From contig CM043953.1 of NCBI GenBank assembly GCA_014529385.2, positions 92,432,842 through 92,496,841 of the forward strand: a DNA stretch of 64,000 nucleotides, read 5' to 3'. Position 1 is the first letter of the stretch; every line of letters begins with the position of its first letter. The notes beneath the pieces are model-generated. The model saw only the letters and a program-made list of their open reading frames with translations, made no database searches and was not told the DNA's origin. This stretch comes from Adiantum capillus-veneris. Taxonomy: Eukaryota > Streptophyta > Polypodiopsida > Polypodiales > Pteridaceae. This document shows, one piece after another, positions 14,743 to 25,100 of the stretch. The position numbers were made by a program, and so were the translations under genes.

Positions 14743-14876
14743 CACTACAAGAGGCTATTCATATTAGCGACGCTCACACAGCGACGCTCAAAAAAAAATT
14801 TCCCGGCGTCGCTATGAGAGTCGCTATGAGCATCGCAAATTTACAAGTAAATTTGCGACGCTCATAGCGACGCCGG
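14743..14876. repeat. Left CACTA subterminal array with long hairpin
   Basis: After the TIR, GCGACGCTC motifs lead into a large imperfect palindrome at about 14803-14876. The arms begin and end with CCGGCGTCGCTATGAG / CTCATAGCGACGCCGG and meet at GTAAATTTGC. The copies are the likely transposase-binding sites. Confidence 0.75.
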
Positions 14877-14905
14877 CTGGGGTAAAAAAAATAACAGAGA
14901 GCGCC

Positions 14906-14935
14906 CAAAAACTCAGATCTCAGATCTGAGTTTTT
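14906..14935. repeat. Perfect 14-bp palindrome
   Basis: AAAAACTCAGATCT, one base (C), then the exact reverse complement. It is flanked by gcgccc and cggcgc, which can extend the stem. It lies inside the CACTA element, just inside the subterminal array. Confidence 0.8.
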
Positions 14936-14959
14936 CGGCGCCCTCAAGCAAGGAGCAGG

Positions 14960-14964
14960 TAACG

Positions 14965-15003
<39 letters not shown>

Positions 15004-15107
15004 CTCTACACACACACACACACACACACACACGAGGAGAGGAAGGAGAGCCAGGTATGCTCCTTCCCTCTCCTCACTCTCATGTTCCCTTCCCCTCTTT
15101 CTCTCTG

Positions 15108-15148
<41 letters not shown>

Positions 15149-15155
15149 TAGTGTT

Positions 15156-15197
<42 letters not shown>

Positions 15198-15235
15198 TAC
15201 AAACATAAACAAAAACGCACACACACACACATAAG
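14960..15235. repeat. (CT)n, (CA)n and (GA)n microsatellites
   Basis: Runs of CT (about 14966-14998), CA (15008-15034), CT then CA (15113-15149), GA (15159-15193) and CA (15216-15232). ORFs read through them are low-complexity artefacts. They lie between the CACTA left end and its gene; similar CT runs precede the related gene near 59.5 kb. Confidence 0.9.
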
Positions 15236-15960
15236 TTAAATTAGATTAGATTTAGGTTTATTTTTAGTTAGATTTACGTTTATTTACGCTAGATTTAGAT
15301 TTTTGTTATATTAGATTAAATTAAGGTCTCCATAGACTGCGATGCTTGCATGAAGCGGGTGAAGAAAGCCCTCAATGGAATATAGGGTATTGCTGCCTTC
15401 ACTCATGGTGGGTCCGTTGATCCAAAAGTACTGGTGAAATGTCTTCAAAAGATAGGGAAGAAGGTGGATCTTCAGGGCGGCAAGAGTCACTACATCCCCG
15501 ACAATGACCATCTAGACAACCTCTAGTCATTCAACAGCAACTTCAAAGTTAGTAACAAGAGCAAGAACGGTCCAAAGGGCCAATTGCTGTTGTCAGATGT
15601 GGATGGAGATGCGGCAGCGTCACCGCCGGAAGTTAACTCTCACATCTTTAGTGATGAGAATGCCAACTCTTGCCGAGTTATGTGAAAAATTATGTGTTAA
15701 ATCAGTTTTAAGGTTCTTATAATCCCTGTTAGTTTAGTTCTTTGTTTTTAATATAACATAATTTATGTTAGATTTAGATTTATGTTATATTAGATTAGAC
15801 TTAGGTTTATTTAGGTTTACCCACACACACACACACACACACAAGAAGAAGAGAGTTTTAACGTCGTAGGAAACTATCCCAAAAGACGTTAAAGATTAGG
15901 TTAGATGTAGACTTACGTTAAATTAGATATTAAGTTTAAATATTCGTGTGTTTAATGCAG

Positions 15961-16581
15961 GTATGGATGATGAGGAGTTTCTTTCTCCTTTGTCACCGCA
16001 GCAGAGACAGTGGTACGTGGAGCGTCATCGCTCTGGCACATCATCGCGCGTTCCTACTCCATCTGCATCTCCCTCTCGTTCGGAGCATTCGCCAAAGAAG
16101 ATTGGAAGAATGCGAAGAAAGCAGCGCACGAGAATCCCGACAAGTGGAAGCAACAAAAGGATGCAGCCAGAGCGCGAGTAGAGGCAGGGAGCTCGCACCA
16201 CTTGGGGAGCGGTGGATGGGCATCATTTGAGGCCGATTTTGTAAGTGTTTTCGCATTGCTCTTTATGTTCGATAGTTTAGGGTTTATGAGTTTTTTAATT
16301 CTAACATAATGAAATCTTTGTATGTTTTGACAGTGGTCGATGACAGGACGTGATCCCACACTGTACGAGCGCGAGTACGCAGGCAGGAAGGGCTTAAACG
16401 CCCTGATGGACATTCTCAGTTCTCGCAGCGGCATGGTTAGTATTAGGGTTTACTCTTTTCTATTTTTTGTATTGTTTTATAAATGTCGTTATATGTTTAT
16501 ACTTACTGAAAGCTGTCTTATTGTCTTCTTTTGCAGAATCCGACAGATACGCCGCTTGGACGCGATGAGACGTCTGACTAG
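15961..16581 (+). pseudogene. CACTA-encoded Transposase_24-like gene, internally deleted
   Basis: Three exons are visible. The first is 15961-16240, after acceptor ttaatgcag and ending at donor GTAAGT. The second is 16334-16435, after tgacag and ending at GTTAGT. The last is 16537-16581, after ttttgcag, ending in TAG. ATG at 15963 starts MDDEEFLSPLSPQQRQW. The middle matches the C-terminal part of plant Ptta/En/Spm proteins (KEDWKNAKKAAHENPDKWKQ, then a HHLGSGG motif). Compared with the sister gene at 59.6-60.9 kb, a large internal piece is missing near 16090. The N-terminal frame and the KEDWKN frame no longer agree, so the product is broken. Such proteins belong to CACTA elements; the exact role of this one is unknown. 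Confidence 0.7.
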
Positions 16582-16949
16582 ACGACGTCAGTTTAGCCGT
16601 AGCTAGATAGCATTAGTTTAGGGTTTCTCATAGCTTATGTATCATGAAACGGATTTTATACGTCTTTTTGAACCATGTATATTATTACATTTGTCACCGC
16701 AGTTCATTTTGCCAATCAATTCTTTATGCCTATGATGTTGTACAATTGTCATTATTACATTTGCCAATCAATTCATCTTGCCTATGTTGTGTACAGTTGT
16801 CAATTTTACGCTTGTCAATTTTGCAAACAATGCGTCTTGTGGGTGACTATTTTGGGTCTATTATCTACCCTTGCACTTTTTTTAAAAAGTGAATCAAGTA
16901 CAATATGGTTGATGGGTGGCAGGGCATTCAATGCCATGTCACCAAAAAA

Positions 16950-17220
16950 AAATTCTCTCGGGTGTCGCTATTTATGGCTCTGGAGCGTCGCTATAAGCGT
17001 CGCTATAGACTTCTGTGTAAACGTCGCTATAACCGTTGCTATGACCGTCACTATGAGCGTCGCTATATAGCGACGCTAATAGCGATGCATATCGCGACGC
17101 CTATAGCGATGCTCTCGTAGCGACGCTATTAGCGACGGTTTTAGCAACGCCGGGGGTTATAAAAACCCAGTGTATGTCAGTCGCTAACAGCGTCACAAGA
17201 GCACACAACCTCTTGTAGTG
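16950..17220. repeat. Right CACTA subterminal array
   Basis: At least ten GTCGCTAT-type motifs in forward orientation (16970-17060) turn at a palindromic centre (cgtcgctatatagcgacg, about 17059-17076) into inverted copies (ATAGCGACGC, TAGCGATGC). It ends in the TIR CCTCTTGTAGTG. Confidence 0.85.
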
Positions 17221-17223
17221 ACT

Positions 17224-18720
17224 TTCTTGGCCCCACAAACATTGCTTCCCCCCGCCTCCCCTTTCTCTCCCTCCCTCCCCTACCTTGACTGCTTATAGTT
17301 GCAGCCATGCGCGATGCTCTACAGAGACCAGAGACCGCTGCAATACTGTCTGGAGCAGCCCGCCATCCGTTACCTATGCCACTCCTTTTATGCTCTATTG
17401 TTTGATTCATTAATTCTATTGTTGTTTTGTTTTGGTGAGTTGTTCCACCAAAAATCATCCACTATCAGAGTGCAATAATTTGTGGTTTAATATTATTATA
17501 TCTAATAGGAGTTTCTAGAAGAGGATTGGGCTCCAATTGGCTCCATGCCACATTTTTCTTATTTCTTATGTCTCGGCATGCTTTATGTGTCTATCTTTAA
17601 GGAGGAGATAAGCACTGCTATCTCTCTTGGTATTTCAGTGTTTGTTCAAAATTAAAGATGATCATCGAAAGTAGTTCCTACAAATTTTTTCACGAGGAAT
17701 TTTCCTTGAGAATGCAATGGTGGAAATCAAACTTTGGATTAGAGTAATCATAGCAGTATTTGTTGGCCAAGTTAAGGCTTGCCAAAAACAATTTTCCTAA
17801 CCGAAGAAAATAAGGGCACACCTAAAGCTCTTTTGTTTTGTTTTTTTTAGGTCAAAATGGTCAAAATTCAAAGTATTCACATTGAAACTTGAAAAACTTT
17901 GCCGTTTTACTTGAACGAAAGCTTAGAATCTAGCCGAGGTTTTTTTGTTTTAGCCAGTTTAAATAATACTGATGAAATTTTACCACTTTGAGCATAAATA
18001 CAGATAGAGGCTTCAAATTTTAACCCCATCCCCTACTAACTCGAATCCTACTCCATGAGCTTATTTTTCATAGGAGAATATCTACAAGAAAGTGGCATTG
18101 TATTATGACTTCTGAATGCTTCTTAGTAACTATGCCAAATGTATTAAATACTATCCTGAAAACTACTATAGCACTCATTTAGTAGTACGTGATATCTCCC
18201 ATGGACATGGGAGATGGGATCCAAGACCTCCATTAATCTAGGGACTTGACATTAAGCGAGCATTTTAAGCCTTGTTGCAAATGTATACTTGGGTTACTTA
18301 CCTTAGTACCCAAAAAAAAAAAAAAAAAGAGCCAAGTCATGCATGTCCTCAATAGACATGTTTGTCTTGTCTGTATCTTTAATCCCTTTTTAAATTGCAC
18401 CATGTACAGCTTTACAAAAGGCAAGTCCTCCATGTTCAATCAAATTCAACGTTTATATTGACTTTCTGATGCAACAATATCTTTCTAGAGACTCAGCATT
18501 AATCCAAGTTGTGATTTCTTTCAACAATAGCTGCGCATTGCAATGTTAGTTTGATTTGTGAAAATGCCATTACTTCTCGAGTGTTGGGCTAGCAAAAACT
18601 AAGGTGCTTGGAATGACGGCAATAATTTGTAAGTACTTTGTTATACTGCACCGTGATGTCAACAACATAATAAAAAAAATTTATTTTTATTTTTTTCTTT
18701 TATGTATTGCCTAGTCCATT
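17224..18720. other. Non-coding sequence right of CACTA
   Basis: Continues the sequence interrupted at 14742. It contains a C/T-rich stretch (17240-17285), AT-rich text and a poly-A run at about 18309-18327. I found no open frame with recognisable content on either strand. It may be old retroelement or intron sequence. Confidence 0.4.
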
Positions 18721-18732
18721 GGTCACGCCCAC

Positions 18733-18935
18733 ACAGATTCGCCAATCTAGGCAGTGTGTAGATACTCATCTTGGTGCAGATCCGCCGATTTAGGCAGCAC
18801 ATTAATAAACTTCAGATTTATGATTTTTAAACAGTATCCAATGCAGATCCGCCGATTTAAGCAGCATTAATGCAAATTCGCCGATTTAGGCAGCACGCTT
18901 TATTGGTGTAGACTCGTCGGATGAGGCAACACCGA
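18733..18935. repeat. Spaced 20-bp direct repeats (cagatccgccgatttaggca)
   Basis: Five degenerate copies of CAGATCCGCCGATTTAGGCA start near 18733, 18777, 18843, 18873 and 18909. They are separated by unrelated text of unequal length, giving spacings of roughly 30-66 bp. All are in the same direction. The setting (AT-rich, close to the truncated gypsy element) suggests part of an unidentified LTR or leader. The uneven spacing and unrelated gaps argue against a simple tandem repeat. Confidence 0.65.
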
Positions 18936-19825
18936 TCACAAAATCATGGTGCAGTGGCTGGCCACCACTGTAACTGGTATGATTTTGTTACCCGGGTACA
19001 TAATGAAAGTGATTTGGATTTGGACTTATATTGTGGAATTGGAATTGGATTGGGATTGGTATCTGGTGATTATTTAGCAGTGTTTATGTGATGAGACTTG
19101 ACATTATGAGATTGATGATGAGCGTGACCAATGATATCCTTATTCATCAGGGTATGACATATACTGCTTATTCTAGTGGTATGGGACACTAGAATAGGTA
19201 GTATGTGGATGACGGCAGGCATAAGCAATATTGTCTAGTTTTATAAATCTTGTTACTATTTGATACAAATTTCTAATCATTGTTTTTGACAAGTATTGTT
19301 TGCAGATTATTATCTTCGCAACTGAGGACAATTGCTTTTCAACGGAGAGGTATGTTATAGAATTGATATTTTATTATCTATTGCAGCTAATAGGTGGCAA
19401 AAGCATCAGCAGATAATGATTATGCAGAAGGATGTTACATTTTATGTATATTTGATTATTCAAGTGATCTTTATGAGCTTCGGCCAATTATGTCCGGCCG
19501 GCTAGTTTTTACTCACTTTGAGCATTCAAGAAATCTATAAATTAAATACGTGCAAGAGGGAAATGGTCACTCTTGCACGGGGGGAGATTGCACCCAGTGT
19601 TTGCGTTGTTCTTCTCCTCTCCTCTCTTCTCTCTCGCCGTGCCGGCGTAGCACTCCGCTCTAGGAGGTGCGCCTGCACGCTTCTTTCTCTCTCTCCCACT
19701 CTCTGTCTCTCTCTTATCGTGTACGACTTGGAGTATGTCCAAAGATGGCTGCCAGGTATATAGTTTAGCTTGTTTATGGCTTGCAGTGTACTATTTTTGG
19801 GTATTTTGCAGGGCTCTCCGCCCTC
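18936..19825. other. Unassigned sequence fused to truncated gypsy pol
   Basis: No recognisable coding region. A C/T-rich tract lies at 19613-19715. An ATG at 19746 is followed by a donor-like CAG/GTATAT (about 19754-19760) and an acceptor-like ttttgcag (19804-19811), suggesting an old short exon and intron. Gypsy homology starts abruptly at about 19826, in a different frame from that exon. Confidence 0.35.
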
Positions 19826-21320
19826 TCGGCTGTAGCAGTTGTTGTCACTCCTAAGAAAAATGGCAAGTGGAGGGTGTGTGTGGATTACCGTCCACTCAAT
19901 GAGGCAACAGAAAGAGATCACTTTCCCCTCCCATTTCAAGATGAGATATTAAATGATGTAGCTGGTCATGAGAAGTACACTGTGTGTGATGGCTACTCGG
20001 GTTACTTTCAAATAGGTATCACATTGGAAGATCAATTAAAGACAACCTTCATCACTCCTTGGGGTTGTTATGCTTTTAGAGTCATGGAATTTGGTCTGAC
20101 AAATGCTCCTGCAACATTCCAACGTTTCATGAACATGGTGTTTCAAGCATTCTTTGGAAAGTCAATTAGGGTGTTCATTGATGATTTCTGCATTTATAGC
20201 TGAAAATCATTGCATCTACAAAGGGTAGAAGAAGGTTTAAAGAATCTCTACGACATGGGAGGTCAACTCAACCCCGACAAGTGTCACATAAGTGAGGATG
20301 AAGTGATCTTGCTTGGTCACAAGGTTTCCTATAAAGGCATTGAGGTGGATCCTTCAAAGGCAAAGGCTCTTATTGAGCTCCCATCACCCAAGAATCTCAA
20401 AGAGGTCATCTCATTTGTTCAAAAGGTGAAGTATATGTCACGCTTTATTCACTTAGCTTCGGAGTTGCTTCATCCTTTGCAAAAGTTGACACAACAAGTA
20501 GAATTTGCATGGTCTTATGAGCTTGAAGAGTACTTTTGTAACATTAAAGTCATTTTGTCAGAGCTACCAATACTCATGCCTCCTTGTTGGGAGTACACAT
20601 TCTTTGTTAGCTCTAGTGTTGGGAAGGAAACAATTGGTGCAGTTTTATTACAACAAGATCCCCATAGTACCCGGATGCGACCCATCTACTTTGCTAGTAG
20701 GGTCATGAATGCTTTGGAGAGAGGCTACACGGAGGCAGAACTCATGATGCTTTCTCTCATGTTTGCGGTGAGAAAGTTTATATCCTACTTGCTACCAAAA
20801 CCTTTTGTAATTCTCACTGCAAAAAATTTGTTTCCTTGGGTGTCATCTCAAATGAATCTTAGCACTAGGATCTCAAAGTGGATTATGGAATTGCAAGAGT
20901 TCCAATACTCTTTCAAGATAGAAGATAGTGTGCGTGCAGAATTGGTAGGGATCCTTACTTATAGGGTACATGAGAAGGAGATTAAGGTGCCTGAAGTAAA
21001 GACCCTACCATTTCCACCACCTAAAAGTATTCCTAATGATTTTACCTTGTTCTTTGATGGAGCTTTTCGACGAGCCACAGGAAAAGCAGGGGGAGGGCTA
21101 GTATTGCTCAACCAAAGTGGAGAAGTGGTCATGAATGAGAAGGTCAATCTACCAGGCTCAACTAGCAACAATGAAGCAGAATACGACACACTACTTCATG
21201 GTTTAAAGATATGCATTGGCCAAGGTATACAACGTCTCATGGTAAAAGGGGATGCACTTCTCATTGTGAAGAAAATTTTAGGCATTTGGGCATGCAAGAA
21301 TGAAAGCTTAAGGACAAAAG

Positions 21321-22130
21321 TGTTAGGAAATAAGACGTAGCTAAATAGATAATTTAGTAGATTACTTAATGGAGAGAGACAGATTTATATACACGAGATT
21401 ATAGAGTAGAGAGAGAGAGAGAGTACACACGATATACGTGGCTCACCCAATGTGGGCTACATCCACGGGAAATCAGCCACTCAATGGCTTTAGTACTTCA
21501 AAACAAGAAGTAGTTTACAAAGGGATTATACCCTTTATGGAGCTCCCGCCTTGCTTCACTCTCACCACCTCACACTCACCTTATTGCATCAACTTCACAC
21601 TATGAAATGTGTGTAGAAATGGCCTCTTTTTATAGGCCAAAAGGGCTTCCCTCTCTTATGAGAGACAGCCATGTGTAGCTGCCCTTGTGCGAATAAGTCC
21701 AAATCGGACCCTCCAATCCGCCCATGTGTGGCCGCCCTTGAGAAGACAAGTCCGCTTTTGAATTCGGCCACCGTCCATTGAATTCGGCCACCGGCCACCG
21801 TCCATTGACTTCCGACCACCGACCACCGGCCATTGACTTCTGACCACTGGCCATCGGCCATTGATTACCGGCCACCGGCCAACCGACCGGTTGTTTTCCA
21901 ACCACTTTCCGGCCGCCGTCCGGCCATAATATTCGGGCAAAAAAAAAAGTCTCGAGGGCCTCCGCCCCCGAGGCCTTTAAAGTTGCCCCTGATTCTTGGC
22001 CGTGAAAATTTTGGCTTCCGGTGAGTGATTTTCCTTCACGCACGATGGCTTCTCCTCATAATGGGGGCCTTACAAATGTGCGCTTTTACCACAGAAAATT
22101 ACAAGTATAAATCAGGCTCCATACTTAACA
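21321..22130 (-). repeat. Copia 3' LTR (810 bp)
   Basis: TG...CA ends on the + strand (TGTTAGG ... TTAACA). A GA microsatellite lies near 21410, and a GC-rich minisatellite of ccggccaccggccattgac units spans about 21770-21890. This copy has about one more minisatellite unit than the other LTR, which explains the length difference. Confidence 0.95.
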
Positions 22131-22141
22131 ATCTCCCACTT
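22131..22141 (-). promoter_or_regulatory. Copia polypurine tract
   Basis: On the minus strand AAGTGGGAGAT abuts the 3' LTR. This is the usual purine-rich primer directly upstream of a copia 3' LTR. Confidence 0.85.
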
Positions 22142-22190
22142 GGAGACTGATCTCCAAACGAAACCTGTGACTGCTTTCCATTCTGGCTTC

Positions 22191-25100
22191 TTATCCTTGA
22201 ATGCCGATTGAAGATGAGCAAAAGCTCAACTTCTCCTTGGTGACCACCTTTGTAAATATGTCTGCAGGATTTTCACTTGTATGCACCTTTCCTAGCTTTA
22301 GTTGTCCCTCTTCCAAAAGAGTGCGTATGAAGTTACATCTCACCTCAATGTGCTTTGTCCTTGAATGAAAGGCTGAGTTCTTCGCAAGATGGATAGTGCT
22401 TTGGCTATCACTGTACAAGACACAATTGTCTTGTTTGAATCCAAGATCTTCTAAGAATCTGTGAAGCCACAGAATTTCTTTGCTTGCCTCCATCATTGCT
22501 ACATACTTTGCTTCCGTGGTAGAAAGTGAAACCACTTTCTGCAGCTTTGAAGCCCAGCTTACTGCTGTGCCTCCAACCGTGAACACATAGACAGTAGTGC
22601 TCCTTTGAGTATCTTTGTCACCTGCCATATCTGCATCAGCATACCCTTCTAGAAAAATATCAGTTCCTCCAAAATACAAAACATTTGTTATTGTCCCGTT
22701 TAGATACCTAAGTATCCACTTCACAGCTTGCCAATGCTCTTTACCTGGGTGGTCCATGAACCTACTCACAACTCCCACTGCATGTGCAATGTCTAGCCTT
22801 GTCCAAACCATAGCATACATTAGAGAACCTACCGCTGCAGCATATGGAACTTTAGACATATAGGCTATCTCCTCTTGTGTCTTTGGACACATATCCTTCG
22901 TTAGTTTAAAATGACCAGCCAAAGGTGTAGAAACTGGTTTTTCATTTTGCATTGCAAACCTTTCTAGTACCTTCTTGATGTAATCTTCTTGAGATAGCTT
23001 TATTGTCTTCTTCGTCCTGTCCCTTGATATTTTCATACCAAGTATCCTCTTTGCAGCACCTAAATCTTTCATTGGAAAAGATTTGGACAGCTCCTCTTTT
23101 AGGTCTTTGATGTCCTGCATGTTAGCACTTGCAATCAACATGTCATCAACATACAACATTAGGATGATGAATTTCCCATCTCCCAAATTCTCCGTGTAGA
23201 CGCAGTGATCCGAGTCGCATCTTGTGAATCCATGATCCAACATCCATCGATCAAACTTCAAGTACCATTGTCTTGATGCTTGCTTTAAACCATACAAGCT
23301 CTTCTTTAATCTGCAAACCATTTTCTCCTTACCTTTTACTTCATACCCCTTTGGTTGAAGCATGTAGATTTCCTCCTCTAAGTCACCGTGAGGGAATGTC
23401 GTATTTACATCCATTTGCTCGAGATTTAGATCATGAGCAGCCACAAGGCTTAAGACAAGCGTAATTGAGTTCATTTTTACAACAGGAGAAACTATTTCAT
23501 TGAAGTCAATACCTTTCTTTTGAGAAAAACCTTTTACCACAAGCCTAGACTTGTACCTTTTCTTCCCACCTTCTTCTTCCTTTAGCTTGTACACCCATTT
23601 TTTTTGAAGTGCCCGCTTACCTGAAGGCAACTCAACCAACTCCCATGTTTGGTTGCGATGTAGTGAGTCCATCTCCACTTGCATGCTCTTCGTCCATTCT
23701 TCTTTGGATTCATGTTGCATAGCTTCTTCATATGATTCCGGCTCTCCAGAATCTGCGATCAAGAGATGGTTGAAGGAAGGAACAAACCTTTCTGGAGGTC
23801 TACTTGCTCTTGTAGATCTTCGGGGAATAGGTTGAGGCTCCTCATTTGGTTGATGTTGTTGCACATTGTCACCGTTTGCAGTCCTTGAGTCTTCACCGTC
23901 CTCAAGCTCCATGTACTCATCACCTGTTTCTTTTGTTTGTTTTGTTTCCAAGTAACCATTGTACATATTTTTTTCGTTAAAAATTACATCCCTACTCCTT
24001 AAGATTTTACCATCTTCAGGATTCCATAGGCAATACCCAAAGTCTCCTTCTCCATAGCCAATGAAGAAACACTTTCTGGACTTTGCATCTAACTTTGATC
24101 TTAGGCTTCTATCTATGTGCATGAAAGCCTCACACCCAAACACTTTGAGAAATGCATAAGTCACCGGTTTACCTGTCCATGCCTCTTCTGGAACTCCCCC
24201 ATCCAATGCCGTTGAGGGTGACCGATTGATTAAGTACATAGACGTACTTACAGCTTCCGCCAAAAGCTCAAGCGGTAGGCCTGCATGTAGCCGCATGCTT
24301 CGTGCTCGTTCCATGATTGTCCTGTTCATCCTTTCCCAAATCCCATTTTGTTGAGGTGTCCTTGGGGTTGTCCTTTGCCTCCGAATGCCATTGCTAGCAC
24401 AAAAGCTTTCAAAAGCTTGGCTGCAATATTCGCCTCCATTGTCGGATCTGAGGCATTTAACCTTGGTACCTGTTTCATTCTCCACAAAGGCTTTCCACCT
24501 TTGAAATATAGAAAATACATCGGATTTATTCTTCATGACATAAAACCATGTTTTTCTAGTCGCATCGTCTATGAATGTTACATAGTACAATGAGCCACCA
24601 AGTGATGGTGTACTTGCAGGACCCCAAACATCAGAATGAACCAACTCAAGTTTTTTATTTTTTCTTTCATTTCCTGATTTTTGAAATTTTACCCTCTTTT
24701 GTTTACCATGAACACAATCTTCACAGAACTCTAAGTCCACTTCTTTCAAACCTGGTAGAAGCTTCTTTGTTTGAAGGATTTGCATTCCTTTGGCACTCAT
24801 ATGCCCAAGTCGGTAGTGCCACACCGCACTGTCAACTTCTGTAGTTGTTGCACAAGCTGAAGGTTGCGTGCTAACAGTACACAAGTAAAGTGTACCGACT
24901 TTTTCACCCTTGGCAACCACCAAAGATCCCTTTGAGATCTTCCACCATTTGTTTCCGAATGCAATGTTGTGACCTTCATTGTCCGATTGTCCTGTAGATA
25001 TCAAATTTTTGCGAAGAGAAGGAACATGCCTAACATCTTTAATCTTCCATTCATTTCCGTTAGCAGTTTTGACAGAAACTGTACCTTTGCTGACAATCTC

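Larger units (their letters stand above)
14743..17220 (+). mobile_element. CACTA (En/Spm) DNA transposon, internally deleted
   Basis: The left end begins CACTACAAGAGG and the right end is its exact 12-bp inverted complement (CCTCTTGTAGTG). The element is flanked by ACT on both sides (14740-14742 and 17221-17223), the 3-bp duplication typical of CACTA elements. Both subterminal regions are packed with GTCGCTAT / ATAGCGAC motifs in both directions, as expected for transposase-binding arrays. Between them are dinucleotide repeats, TTAGATTTA-like AT-rich runs and one short spliced gene. No full-length TNPA/TNPD-like transposase is present, so it is non-autonomous. Confidence 0.93.

Noticed and set aside
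14774-15239. ORFs made of Arg-Glu, Ser-Leu and Cys-Val repeats
   Set aside because: Pure reading of (CT)n, (CA)n and (GA)n microsatellites.
18733-18935. CRISPR-like repeat-spacer pattern
   Set aside because: Repeats are degenerate, gaps vary from about 10 to 45 bp, and the genome is plant nuclear.
21595-22043. Minus-strand ORFs in the copia LTR (WPVVNGRWPVVGSQ type), repeated at 26424-26852
   Set aside because: They are translations of the GC-rich LTR minisatellite. No start context or conservation beyond the LTR itself.
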